From contig RQOL01000876.1 of the NCBI GenBank assembly GCA_013076295.1, positions 1,240,001-1,304,000 of the forward strand: DNA of 64,000 nucleotides, in the 5' to 3' direction. Shown here in pieces: positions 11,801-24,253 of this stretch (position 1 is its first letter; each line of letters starts with the position of its first letter). Under the pieces are notes generated by a model, which had not been told where the DNA came from, ran no database searches, and saw only the letters and a program-made list of their open reading frames with translations. The DNA is from Sanderia malayensis. Its lineage: Eukaryota > Cnidaria > Scyphozoa > Semaeostomeae > Pelagiidae. The position numbers and the translations under genes were made by a program.

Positions 11801-14800
11801 TACCAAAGCATGTAAAACCAAAACACTAACTAATTCTACGGCTTCTGCTTCGTGTGGGTGAACTCTTGTGGAACAAGCCTTTATGTTACATTTTGGTTTC
11901 GCGTCAATTCTAAGATACATATCATTATCACGTAGGTTGTGTATCTTCTACAACTCTACCAGAACAACTTGGCGGGAACTGCACATTTCACATCGCTCAC
12001 AGAGTGTGTACTGACACAGCCAATGCTGAACTTCTCACTTTACTCCACAAAAGCCAACAAGAAACCAATCAAGGATAACAACAGTGATCATGATGAGAAT
12101 GATGATAACGATAATGATGATTTTCATCAAAATGGCGTGCACGAACATACTGATGATTATGATGATGATGACGTTGGTGGCCACGTGAATGGTGAACTTG
12201 AGGCTGCCACTCCGAGAGCCTCGTATTCGGTTTCCCTGAAGCTGTTTGCTATTTTTACAAAGTAAGTTGTTTAATGTTTTTCTCTGCTCGAAAGACCTTA
12301 CTGAACTTGTTATAATGTCTACAAATTTTAGCCATTATTTTTGATCCGTTGCAATAAGTATTCGTCTAATTTTAACATCATTTTAACGCACATTTTCTCG
12401 ATTTAGCGCTCCGGGATTTGTTAAGGGTCATTTATTAGAAAGATGGTCGCTTAATCGAGAAAAGATGCGATATGAAGTATTGTCCGAGGCCACTTTGTTG
12501 CCTCTATGTAAAGACCTTGAAGATATCGCAGCAAGAGCGCGGGCAATTAATTGCGCTTATCTTCATCACCTGATTGTTATGTAAATTTTTTTTCAGAGCT
12601 TTGCAAAAGTTACACATCAAGTACTCCCCAAGCTGTTCTATGCCTCCGGCTACTCCTTCAATTTGCACAGCGGCTTCTTCGGACGATCCATTATGTAAGT
12701 CTCGCTATCAGAGCTTCATATTTATTCTATGTATGCTCTGTGTATGCAGTGGATATTTCCTGACAGTGGCCAGTAGCATTTTATGCGTGTTCTTAATGCC
12801 GGGGTGCTCACGCAATTTAAAACTGTATGATGTTACCTGCAGTAAACAGCCACATAAAGGAACGGAACCAGTAGATTTAGAACCCGCAGGTTTATATTTC
12901 TGCTTAAAGCAATAGAAGAGACTATGGATAATTGTATTTGTGCAATTGGCTGGATGCAAAATGTTTCACAGATTCTTATACTCCTGCGTTAGCTGTATTT
13001 TTCCACGAATTCGGATATTTTATTCGCTATTTCGATTGATACATTCAAGCGAGTCTCGTGAGCTGCACGATACTGTTCCTTTCCAATATTCTAGCTACGT
13101 TATATGAAATGGACTATGAAATGGTTGTGACGTTCCATAGCTTTCTCCCTTGTGTGACTATTGAACTTAACCTATTTATTAGCTATTTATTTATATGTTG
13201 GTGTTGTTCTTTGCTCCGTAGCTGTAAGGGATGCAATGTCAGATATAACCGAAGGGCAATGCAGCTTGGCAAGTGATCTTGACGATGTCGATAGTTTTGC
13301 AACGGCGAATTTCAGACTTCATGCAATGCAGCAGCAAGATCGGAAATTACAGGAGACGAGTGCCCATAGCAGTATGACGTCTGTTACTGCCATTCAGAGT
13401 CCGATTAAACCTGACGAGGTCAAACGTGATTCAGTCGTTGATTCTGATGAATATCGATCTGGAAGTATCGTAAGTGAATCTGAGGAGAAGAAAGCAATAG
13501 GGAGACGCGAGAGTGAGGATGATGATGATGTTGTCGATGGAAAAACACCGGATGGAAGTCCAAAGGAATCGTACCAATCTCAAGGTGATACGATTACTGA
13601 ATCTCAGTCTGACAAGTCATACGATACGTTGACGGAGAAATCACACGATTCTGTTTCCGAATCTGCGTCTGAATCTGTGTCTAGCAGCAGATCTAAGTCT
13701 CTTGTAGCTGCCCTTGAGGAGGCGCGTCTTGCGGCTTCGAACGATTTCAAATCGCCTCGTTCCGGCACGTTTACCATTCTTAAGCGTCCTACGGCGGAGT
13801 TGAAAGCGCAAGAGAACGTTGATGGCAAAGAATCGTTTTCATCTATTAGTAGCGTCAGTGACAGCAGTTTGCAAGCAGAGGAAAGCGCAGCGACAGATCA
13901 CGTTGCCGCTGCGCAGTCGCCTGTCAGCGGCAAAGAAGCAACTAGGAAGCAAACCAAATCTAACATCACAGTAGAGCAGACGAGGAAAAGAGGGAGGTAC
14001 AGTCCGGATAACAGGGCTGATGGGTCGAATTTTCAATCCGATGCGTTGGTTGTGGAGACTGAAGATATTTTGGGCCTAGGCGACGCTCCGGTTGCTGTTG
14101 TTGTTTCAGCCGAAGAGAAAGAAGCCGCAGTTGGGACGAAAGATGTTTTGGTATTCAAGAAATTTGATGAAGTTTCGAAAGTGGTATGTGAATAATGATA
14201 TTGTTGAATAAAGTGGATCATTTTTGTATAGCAACGTTCAGGCCAAAATAGTGCTCGTATAAGCTAAGTTTTTAGGTACAACAAATAATGACAAGATGTT
14301 GAATTCATTGAATACAACGGATTCTATATTTAAAGAGACATAGCTCTACCATATCACTATGTCGATCTCGCTATCTCGAATAGATTCGCATTTCTCTTAG
14401 TTCCCCAAGAGTTCTCCTATAACTCCCGCCATGTCGAACAAGTTTTTATTTCCTTAGCGAGTTTAAAATTCAGCTGCACCGTTAAGAAATAGTTCTGTTG
14501 GTCTTTTTAAACTCGGAATTTAGCGTTTTATTCTGTTCATTTTGACATTTCACCACAAAAATATTTTTGAATGCGGCTACTAGCTGTTCTCTTATTTTAA
14601 TAATTTGATTTGACACCCTAATGCGACTACAAGAGTTTGTCGTCGTTATTTTACAATTTATGTGTAACCAACCTCGAACCCAGGGCCCTTCCAGCTTCGC
14701 TGACATGGCCCTGGTACCTACCTCGCAATAATGGACTGTGATTGGCTAACCAATTAACAATAGAAATTGCATAAGTTAGTGACCCGGGGAATTTCAAGAA

Positions 14801-17800
14801 TTAATTTTCATGAAAGGCAAGGAAAACAAGGGAAAATGTGCCGACAATGTGAGAGAAAACGTGACCCTGCATTGTTGTTATTTACTATGCTTCACGAGTA
14901 AATCCCTAACAAGAATTTTAAAAACCTTTCGATGATGACAGGAGAAAATTATAAACAGGTGATAGCTTCATTTCTTTTTTTCAATCCGAGATATTTTCAA
15001 ATTTACTTCGGCCTGTCTGCAGCGCCTAGGCCCACAGCAAAAACGTATGATTTTCGGACTGATTTGTTGTTAATTTTGGGGCTTAAAGTTTTGAAAATGA
15101 TTACTAATATCCAGCTTAAAGCTATATATAAATTTTACGTTTAATTCAGGCGTTATTTTGCTTTTTACACGGCTGAAAACAAATAGTTCGGGGGCATAGG
15201 TGAAGGCCAATTTTGCTCAACATAAACAATTGTTGTACTAATTGTTGTACTCCTCCAAAGTGAAGGTTTGCTTTGTCAATTTATGAAATTAAGTTTCAAA
15301 CACTTTTGATAAATATTCTCTCTGGTCTAATCTTCAATTTGGAATGTTATTTTTAATTATGTGAATTTACATGCATCTGTTGCTCAAAAATTACGATTGA
15401 AATCGGATAAAGCCGATATAATCACTTTCAATTTCCGTGTGTTTTGATATTGCTTAAAAAATTCGCCCAGCAACATGCCCGGGGAATTCAGGAACTAAAA
15501 AAAGACTCTCTGACAAACATTAATCCCAAATAATTCCAAAATTGTCACAGAGAAAACTAAATTGCAGACGAAACAAAATGGCGTGGAGGCACGAGGGATG
15601 CTAATTATGTTATATTTACCCTGATATTTTAACTTCATGTATGTTTTTGCATAATTACATGGAATAAATTAACACCAAATTTGCAGGTAGGTACCAGGGC
15701 CATGTCAGCGAAGCTGGAAGGGCCCTGGGTTCGAGGTTGATGTGTAACTGATTGTTGCTGTCTTTCAACAGCAGTCCGGCGTGCCTTTGGAGCGAATGAT
15801 GGCAATGATGGAACAGCAACAACAACAAATAATGCGTCTCACTGATGCCGTACAGACTTTGAGCGTGCAATTACAGAAACAAACAGAGAAATCTGAAATT
15901 CAAAATCAGAAGCAATCGGAAGAACGTGATCAGATGAAAACAGCATTGCACGTGATGCAAAAGAATTCGACATCTAACCTCAACAAGGCTGTGAAGGAAG
16001 TTTCAAAGGCCTACTGTATCCTTTTCTCGCCTATTTTGAGTGTATTTAATTGTTGGTTAATTACATACTAATTGCTCGAAGTCATTAATTTCCAAATTTT
16101 AGAAACATTAATTTCGGGATAATTGACTGTCTGAAGCCAACGCGAATCGAATAATTAAAATTACCCACAATACATTGGGCCGAGGGAAACGTTGGCGAAT
16201 GTAATTAGCTAATCTGTGTATGAACGAAGCATATTTTAGAAGGCTCCGCGGGCCGACTGAGCATTAAATTTAATTAGGTTTGCTATGCTCAGAACACAAT
16301 GTTTAAACTGTGCCTTGGGGGAAACTATAGGTGAAAACAAATGTCTGCGCGTGGTACTATTTTGTATCATATAATAATATTTAAATGTAAGAAAAAAGTG
16401 CCATTGAAGATTGAATAAATTTTAACAACGTTTTGGGCCTATACCCGTTATCAAGTCAACAATTATAGGTGTTATGGACACCCTATGATACTATTGTCTA
16501 GATAGATTGGATAGCTTTAATTGATATATTATTCACGGTCTGTTCAGTTGAATGTCGTTATCGTTGCACGTCGGACTATGCACGAACTATCACGATAACG
16601 TATCGTTAAAGAATGCCTTTGAGTTTCCTTAACGCAATGTTACAGCTCAACGCTTAGACGCGTTCACAAACAACATTCAGAGTAGCATGCAACATACACA
16701 GGAGAAGCAACTGCAAGCTCTGCAGCAAGCAGTGAGTAGTTCACTGACTGGAAAGTTGGATAAGCTTGTCAAATCTGAAATGAAGATGTCCATACTACCA
16801 AGTAAGAAGCAAAATGATGCTCGATGCTTTTTTCATTGTTGATATTGAATCTCTTGGTTGTTCTTTTGGATAATTCAGCGGGTAGTGATACGGGGCCTCG
16901 TCTTGTAAAAGAGGTTGCATAAGTAATTGTTGTATTCTGAGGTGTATCCATTGTGTACCTGTGCCTGTGACTTGAGGCAATGAGTTGAATTCTAATCTTG
17001 TTGTGTCAATCTTGTCGTCAGGGGTTACATTGAAATTGAAATATGCATTGAAAATCCAGGCTAACGAAAACCTCTTCTGCTAATAATTTCGCCAGTTTAG
17101 GTCACATGGAAAATCCCACCTAACTATTATACTTTCTCCTTCCAGATGTAAACAAGGTGGTTACGCATGCAATGGATCAAGTCTCGAACTTTGTTGCCGA
17201 GGTATCAGTTCATTTCTTTCTTTTTCTGATAGTGGAAAATGTGAGACGAAAGTGGGCATCTTCTATGAGTTAATAGCTACCACCTTTAGCATTATGTCCC
17301 TGTGGAACAATGTCAAACAGGAGTCCATTTGACGGGCACCGAAAATTTGTTTCATGACGTTTCGATTTTTGTCTTTTTATTAAGAAGATTTGCCCAGAGA
17401 AAGTTCACTGCACTGTTAGAACATAGCTACTCTTCTTCATATTTCTTGTTTCATATTTTTGGACGAATATTGAGTCCACTTTTCTTTTTTTCTCTTAGAA
17501 ACTTGCAGCGGTAGAAAAAATACTGCGAGATGAAGTTTCTGCGTTGGTTAGGAGCAAAGTGAGTGATTTTTTAAGAGATTTTTATTCCAGTATCTATCGT
17601 AGTTTAAGGATTACAGCAGATGAAGTGATGTTTTCAATCTGAAATGCTCAAGTTTATGACTGCGATTTATTTACCATGGAATATAGTATCAATATCTTGT
17701 ATGGATAATAATGTGTTTGTAAGGGCCTGTTCATATGAGCCCGCTTAGCTGGCCAGCTCATTAAGATGTAAATTCTTTTCATATGAGAAAATTCCGTCAC

Positions 17801-20800
17801 GCTTGCCGGGATAGAAACTGTAACATGATATTTGTCACTTGAGAAATTGACGATGAAAACAATGATTGTCCATGCGCACTTGGCACGTTTCTGGCCCGGT
17901 AAGCAGGGTGGAGTGTTCATATGGGAAATTTCCAGCCCGCTTGCCGAGATCTCGGTAGTGCTCCAATGAGATTTCGCCTAACGGGCCAGCCCGCTTATAT
18001 GAACAGAAACAAATTTTGTATTGGATTTAGGGAGTAGGTGAGATCTCGCTTTGAACTGGCCCGGTAAGTGGGCTCATATGAACAGGCCTTGTGATAACCC
18101 AGCCTTCTCTGTTAACTCTGACTATTTTCAAGAGCGATGTTTTGTTTTTGTTAATTCAGAGCGTGGCGGAATCGATTGGTTTCACTGCAGCGACGATTTT
18201 GGAAGGTCATTTGCCAAATGCGTACCGGGATGCATTTCGAAATATTTTAATTCCATCATATGAGCAAGCGTGCAAAGAGATGTTCAATCAGATCAACAAA
18301 TCATTTGAGCAAGGCACCAAATCATGTAAGCACACGTTTTAGTGAATTACCTCGCCCGTTTAGAGTTATTGCACAAGTCTTTGTTTTTGTCCGATGGAGC
18401 GGATTCCCCACCTAAATACTCACCGAATACGTATCGCGTAGAATGAGGACGTATGGCGGTCCCAATGATTATGTATAGATTGAACTGCATCAGTATTGGT
18501 CAGTATCAGAATTGATCAATATCAGAATTGGTATTGATTTCTCCGTAGTGAAGTGCTTAATACATACACGTAGAGCGCAGTTTAGATTGGACTTTGCATG
18601 AATTTTCATACGCGTTTTGTCATAGATATTGAAAAATTTGACGCTCAGTTGGAAAGCAAAAAGCAGAAACAGTCCGAGAAGCGTGATCCTGTACTCGAAC
18701 ACCTGCAAGGCCTTGTTCAAACCCTGGGAGACACTTGCGATCGACTGGCTGGTAGTGAGAGCAATCTCGAAGTTCTCATGCAGAAGCACATGAAGGATGC
18801 CATGGCAAGGTATGTGCGAATAATCAGAAACCGATTACAGTAGGCGGCAAAAGTCCTGGGACATCACTTGTAAATTTTAAACTTTGTTTCGTTCCCCCCA
18901 AACAATATTGTCTCCAGAAACATTTTTGCACTATGATCACAGATGTGTGATCGGAGAACAACATTGTTTTGAGAGGAGCCGAATGAAGCACACAAAAAAG
19001 ATTTGATAGATTGTTTTATATTTTTACGTGTGTCCCATGCAATTCTGTACACTGTTGAAGCTTCTTGTAATGTTTATTGCATTGGAGTATGCATAGAATT
19101 ATAAGGGCATTTTCGTTCTTCAAATTCTATTGGAATTCTAATGTGAGAAATAAGCCTATAAATGGCTCCAAAATATAGTTGAGATTCGATATAAAAACTG
19201 TGAAGTATGAAATTTAGACATGTTGGCAGTTTGTTAAGCCGCGGTTAAATGCAATTTTGGAGCATGTCAAGAAACAAACTGGTTAACTCGTTATACCGGG
19301 ATTTTCATTGTTTCCAGTTGCAACTGCCACTCGTGTCACGTAATTAAAATTTCTATTTAGCATTCAGCCTCTTTGACTGATAAAATTCACGCAAATCGAC
19401 AGGTCTTTGACATTGATTTCGCCATTTTGCGTCGACTTTTGCAGATCAAAAACAGAGCTTGTGGCTTTGATTGATGAGAAGATGTCGGAAGCATTCCTCC
19501 CACCTTTGAAGAAAGAAATTGGTAGCATGTTGGAACAGGTGAAAGATGATATATCTTCGCTGATCCGCGCGTCTGCCGTCAATCAGTTTGGTCAGGTTCC
19601 AGTTGAGTCGTCGGACTTTGTAAACGTCTATGTAAGTAAACCTTTGAGGTGGATCTTCTTTGCATTCATACTATCATTCGTAACCTGCATTGCTACTGTT
19701 CTTGTAGTATTGTATTCTACGCTCAATCTACCGCCAACACCGTAAACAGAAGGCTGAGGAGGAGCAACTTTCCCAACAGCCTCGGTCTGAATCGCAAATA
19801 TTTTAGTAATGTTTTGCCTATCTCTTCCCATGAGGCGGACAATAATTAAGGAGTTTTTTGGTAACTTTAGCCCCCGGCCTCAATATCCTCTTTTTTGTGC
19901 TTACTGTATTCTGAATGTAAAATTCTTTTTCTTTGGTAAGGCGTTTTATTTGCTTTTAAACATGGCATTGAATCTGGTAATTGTCCAACGTGACCAGTGT
20001 TTTATCTGTTGCAGCCGCTATAATTTTCAGAGGTGTTCTAATAATTGTGGTTAATTGGAAGTACGGTTAAACCTCTATCAACAGACACCTCCAAATTATA
20101 CACAAATATTTGCGTCTCAAAATTTCACGTTTTCATTTATTTGTAAAAGCAATCTCTATTCAACGCGAACGAACGCAGCTCTGCGACCAGCAAAATTGTA
20201 AAATTGTTCCCTAAGCGCGTTATGCTTCAAATAAACAACCCAGGCGGTTATTAAATGTTTGCAGTTTTACGCGCGGCGTTTATTCCATTTTTATCATTGA
20301 AATTATGGGGCGTTTATTTAAAACATTCAGCTATACTTTCAGCAGCAACTTATAACAATGATTGTAACATTTCTCTTTCAGGAGACAATTGATAAGTACG
20401 TCGATGAGTGCGATTATGAAAACGCATTTAAGGTGGCTTTGTCTGCTTCGGATTTGGACGTGGTCGTGTACGTGTGCCGAAAAGTGGACCACGAGGAGCT
20501 CTTCAATACAGATAGCAGCACGCTGAATCAACCAATCATATTGTCCCTTATCCAGCAACTGTCTGCTGATTTGTCGAACGATACAGAGATCAAAGAGAAG
20601 TGAGTTGCAATTGTTTACTATCAGTACAATATTGGCCAAAAGTCCTTGAGAAACTTCCCGATTCCCGATGTTTCCCCGATACAACGTTGTTTTAGCACAT
20701 CCCCTCTCTCCTGCCCATTCATTTTACTGTTTCGGGAAAGCGTAAATTTCTGCCAGTTGACCTAGAGGGCCAGTTATCGAGATCAAAACTTAAACTGGAC

Positions 20801-22267
20801 CGAAAAATGCTCGACGCTTGGCAGTAGTCAATACATTAATGTGCATTTGAACCCCGTTTTCCTCGCTGTTTTCTATTCTGATTCTTTAAGGAGGGGGATT
20901 TTTGACGGGGGTACGGTTAATGATGCTATTGAATATGTATCATTTGGTTCGTGAAGTATGAATGCCTTGTGTGCTGTACGGGCCTGGTTGCTCGCAGTTT
21001 TCTCTTTATAATTTATTAATATATTGTTGGAGTTCCACACAGAAAAGCAGAGATTATCCTTTGTTTTTTCTTTGTTTCTATTGAATCCGGCATAATCAAA
21101 ATTATCACTGTCACACATACTGTAATTTTGTTTGGCTAAGCAATTCATTTATGCTCGAAAATGTACCAACATTGTTGGTAGGTTTTATTCTGCATTCGCG
21201 CAAGTGTGCCAATATTACTTAAAAGCAATTTCCTCTGTAATCACGAGGTGTAATTCGAGTTTTGTTCATTCTAATCAATAGGATTCGGGCTTTCAATCCG
21301 GCCAGATTTTCATCGATTAGAATATAAGCTCAAAACCAGCTGTTTCCTCTCCTTGTTTCTTGCTGTGCCTTTTCAATTAACCATGGTTTATTACTTCATA
21401 TATTTCACAATTGCAATGTGCTTGAATAGCTAATGAGAGCAATGATATATTTATCTACATACGTCGCTATAAATTGACCAATCTTTAATGCTCGTCATGG
21501 ATTGTTCAACAATTCATGTTTGTTTGAACTTGAAAGTTTGTTAATCCGAACAACCTTCCTATACAACTTGATATGCTTCACACATCGAAGACTTGACCAT
21601 AAAATGGTCATGATAAATCGAACAAACTTTCACTAACTCAAACTGAACTCTTTTTTCTCTGAACCTTGCCTTATTACATGACACTGATGGTGACTCTAGC
21701 CATAAATAGACAAGTGGGAGTTGTTCGAGTTAAAGTGTGTTCGAGTCACCGCGACTAAATCTAAACAGTATGGCACTGGGCTCAAATGCAAGTTCAGTTT
21801 GAGTCATCTAATACTTTGTACATGGCTTCAGGGAGACTTATTTGGCCCTGGAGTAGATTCTGGAATAAGGGCCTTCTTGGCTCCTATTGGTCAAAGTTAC
21901 TCGGGAAAAGTAGACGAAAGCTATGGGAATATTGCCAAATGTTGTGCAGGGTTATTTTGGCTTTGTATTGGACCGTCCCTCCCTTTGAGCGACTGACTAT
22001 GTATATTGAAGCGATTCGTATCATACTGTTGTTGAATTGATTTTTGATGTTTTCTCTCGTAGCTACCTGCTTGCAGCAACGTGCGAATTGGACCACAAGA
22101 ATGAAATAACCGCGGAGCACATGCCAGCAGTACTCGGCAATCTTATCAAGCAAGCTGACCAGACTGTGCAGCACATGAGACAACACGACACGACTAATCC
22201 AAACATCAAACAGCTCAAGTCACTCTCGCACATCGCCAAGAAACTGTTGGACCTGTGTGAATCGTAA
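5832..22267 (+). CDS. EDC4: Enhancer of mRNA-decapping protein 4
   Basis: Scaffold of the cytoplasmic decapping complex (P-bodies), where it links DCP1/DCP2. Exons: 5832-5868, 6246-6315, 6497-6539, 6907-6983, 7374-7473, 7608-7707, 8579-8768, 9043-9325, 9671-9780, 10283-10462, 11092-11127, 11359-11437, 11936-12261, 12597-12694, 13222-14183, 15772-16015, 16646-16801, 17146-17201, 17499-17558, 18160-18325, 18626-18809, 19445-19631, 20382-20599, 22063-22267. All phases join; the product is 1388 aa, close to the vertebrate ~1400 aa. The WD40-type region spans about aa 110-570, with FDWEQRYYFGN near aa 118, LLKGFDGKVTDLEF, SSLDGCVKFWDI, WQPHDGEPVTSLFFCDN and WRFLITGANYNNEIKVWC. One 962-bp exon encodes a Ser/Asp-rich linker (aa ~577-897). 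Then come Gln-rich coiled coils and the conserved C-terminus (YRDAFRNILIP, NAFKVALSASDLDVVVYVC, LNQPIILSLIQQL). The first three exons (~50 aa) are the least certain. An acidic insert rich in D and N lies near aa 460-490. Confidence 0.93.
11256..11275. repeat. Perfect 20-bp palindrome in EDC4 intron
   Basis: ATGAACCTCTAGAGGTTCAT is its own reverse complement. A partial copy (GTATGAACCTCT) follows about 10 bp later. It could be a solo site or a transposon scar; no function is known to me. Confidence 0.75.
12840..12991. mobile_element. Decayed relative of the 963-1110 MITE
   Basis: Shares CAGTAAAC at one end and the inner words GCAATAGAAGAGAC and GCTGGATGCA with the 963-1110 element, and ends in an imperfect inverted repeat (GATTCTTATACTCC near 12970). 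It lies in the intron before the long EDC4 linker exon. Confidence 0.5.
14669..15739. mobile_element. Non-autonomous hAT-like transposon in EDC4 intron
   Basis: A 1071-bp element with terminal inverted repeats of about 55 bp. The left end begins CAACCTCGAACCCAGGGCCC and the right end is its complement. Identical 9-bp flanks ATGTGTAAC (14660-14668 and 15740-15748) form a direct duplication; hAT elements make 8 bp, so one base may match by chance. The inside has no convincing transposase frame. The right end lies about 30 bp from the acceptor of the 15772 exon. Confidence 0.8.
17723..18089. mobile_element. MITE family GGGCCTGTTCATATGAGC, copy 1 (Harbinger-like)
   Basis: A 367-bp element in an EDC4 intron, with inverted ends GGGCCTGTTCATATGAGCCC and a complementary right end (GGGCTCATATGAACAGGCC). 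The inside repeats the words GGCCAGC/GGCCCGGTAAG and GCCGAGATCTCG. TAA precedes the left end; the right flank is no longer TAA, so the target duplication is decayed. A second copy at 30060-30454 is clearly homologous along its length. Confidence 0.75.
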
Positions 22268-23709
22268 AATGGGTACCATCGCATCAAACTGCTATATTTC
22301 AAAGGTATCGCAACGAAAGACATTCATCTCACAATCTTATCGAGAGAGAGAGAGGAAGCCATTTTGTTGCGATATTGTGGCGAGCAGCCTCGGTTACGTG
22401 ATTCGCGGCCTCTTTCTCGATACCTAAGGTGAGTGGTGGTGGAGTTATTCAAAACCAGCTGACTGACTTGACTGGCCTGCTAACACATGCATGTACAATT
22501 TTGTTTATTTCTTTTTCATATGCTCTTCTGTCCGTACGAAGTTGTTTTGTTGAGAGTTGCTGTTTATTTTCAGCTCTAAGTTTGACCTCGTTTACACTAC
22601 AGAAGGAGAATAGAACTCCTTGTTTTTTCTTTTCTTTGGCCACGATGCCTCTCCTTTTCAATCGCATTTTCACTGAAACAAAAAACAGCCGAACACATTT
22701 TGACCCCGTTTACATTGGGGTAAAACACGTGGCACTTCCATGCGAAGCATGCGCAATTGCTTTATTTCGACTCAAAACAAAGATATACTCATTTTTTTTT
22801 TATAAGCAATTTCAACTCGGGCTCAGTACTAAAAATTGCTTAGCTGGAAGGCGAATTTGAGTACTCAAAATTGCTTAGGAATTGCTTAACTTTGTTCGTG
22901 TTTTTTTAAAATAGATTAGAAAAAGGTAACTATAGGGCCATATACATGTCAGAAGGCGCGATGAATTAAAGATAAATAAAAAAAACTAACGATAGATTTT
23001 GTTTGAGGTTATTCCTGTTAATAAGATGGTGTCAGTTCACATTTCCTGTTAAGTACTGAAAATACAATTTTTCAAATTGCTTAGCAGTCTTCAATCCAGT
23101 ACTAAAATTGCTTAACTTTTTTCCTTGCCGAGTGCTGCCTTGCTTATAAAGCAGTTGCTTATAAAGCAAAATGAGTGTATCTGACCACGTAACTTCTTTA
23201 AATAATAAAAATGTGTGATAAGATAGAAAAACTCAAGATTTGTCAAAAGAGTTGACAAGAGGAAACGGGCATTTTACACAACGCAGCGAAGAGCAGCATA
23301 TATTGCAGCAGACAAACCGCCTGCTACAGGAATATGCTTCAACCCTCGAATTAGCCTCGTTTTTGATCATAACCAAAGCGAACTAAACCGTTCTGAAGTT
23401 ATCGCGCAAACAAAGTACCAAATGTAAATACAAGGCCTATCTTCGCTTTTTCGGGCACAGAGCTAAGGAGTTGCGTTCCTTTTTCTGCAGTGTAAACATG
23501 GTCTTTGAATTTGTTTTTACACAAGTAATAGTATGATTTTATCTTGGTCATCGAATATTTGCCACTGGTCGACATTTTAAGCGCCATTGCTCGAGATCTG
23601 TGAGAAAGCAGATTGAATTTCATTGGCAAGTCTTTATTTGAGCCATTTCAAATATTTGAGTCATTTGGATTGGATCTATTGTTGAGCTCTATCCTGGCGA
23701 ATTGACCAT

Positions 23710-23753
23710 GTTAAGCTTTTTGGATCCAAACAATGGATCCAAAAGGGCTTAAC
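23710..23753. repeat. Inverted repeat able to form an 18-bp stem
   Basis: GTTAAGCTTTTTGGATCCA, the spacer AACAA, then TGGATCCAAAAGGGCTTAAC. The stem is nearly perfect around two TGGATCCA words. It lies in gene-free DNA; a tiny MITE or solo hairpin is possible. Confidence 0.6.
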
Positions 23754-24212
23754 AAACTATCTATCCATTGTCAAGTAAAAACACTAGTGTAATTCAACTC
23801 TAATGTTTGCATAATTAACTAAGGAACAATTTGTTAACATGAACACGATTTATTACTTCATAATTAATTCGAACCTAATCCTTTCGGATATTTTTCCTCG
23901 TATTAAACTACTGTGAGTCCTGTGGGACGATTATTGTATGCTTGTAATAATTTTGCCTCACGAAACTCTTTAACGATTGTATTGGCTGCTTATAGTTTCT
24001 ACAGATTGGACACCTCCATATAACAATCACACTTGGGTACAGAAACCTTTGGTGTGGCCTCTGGGCTCTCTGCGGTGTTTCAAAATTGTGGGGCCCAGAA
24101 GTAAAGGGTAGGGGCATTTTCAACCTTTTTTTGAATAAATAATGGAACACTTTGGGATTTTCATTGTTCTTTGTTCACCAGATCCATTGACCAGATCTGG
24201 GTGTCCATAACG

Positions 24213-24253
24213 TGGCCGCTATGTGGAGGTGACCGCTATGTGGAGGTGACCGC
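24213..24253. repeat. 17-bp tandem repeat
   Basis: GACCGCTATGTGGAGGT occurs twice in full, preceded by a variant (GGCCGCTATGTGGAGGT) that overlaps the left edge. Intergenic. Confidence 0.6.

Noticed and set aside
13161..13221. Upstream ATG and hydrophobic stretch before the EDC4 linker exon
   Set aside because: It is intron sequence; the acceptor at 13222 joins in phase to the exon ending at 12694, so this is not a separate membrane protein.
22429..22860. 143-codon plus-strand frame after EDC4
   Set aside because: Cysteine/phenylalanine-rich translation without family resemblance or splice context; overlaps a minus frame of similar quality. Looks random.
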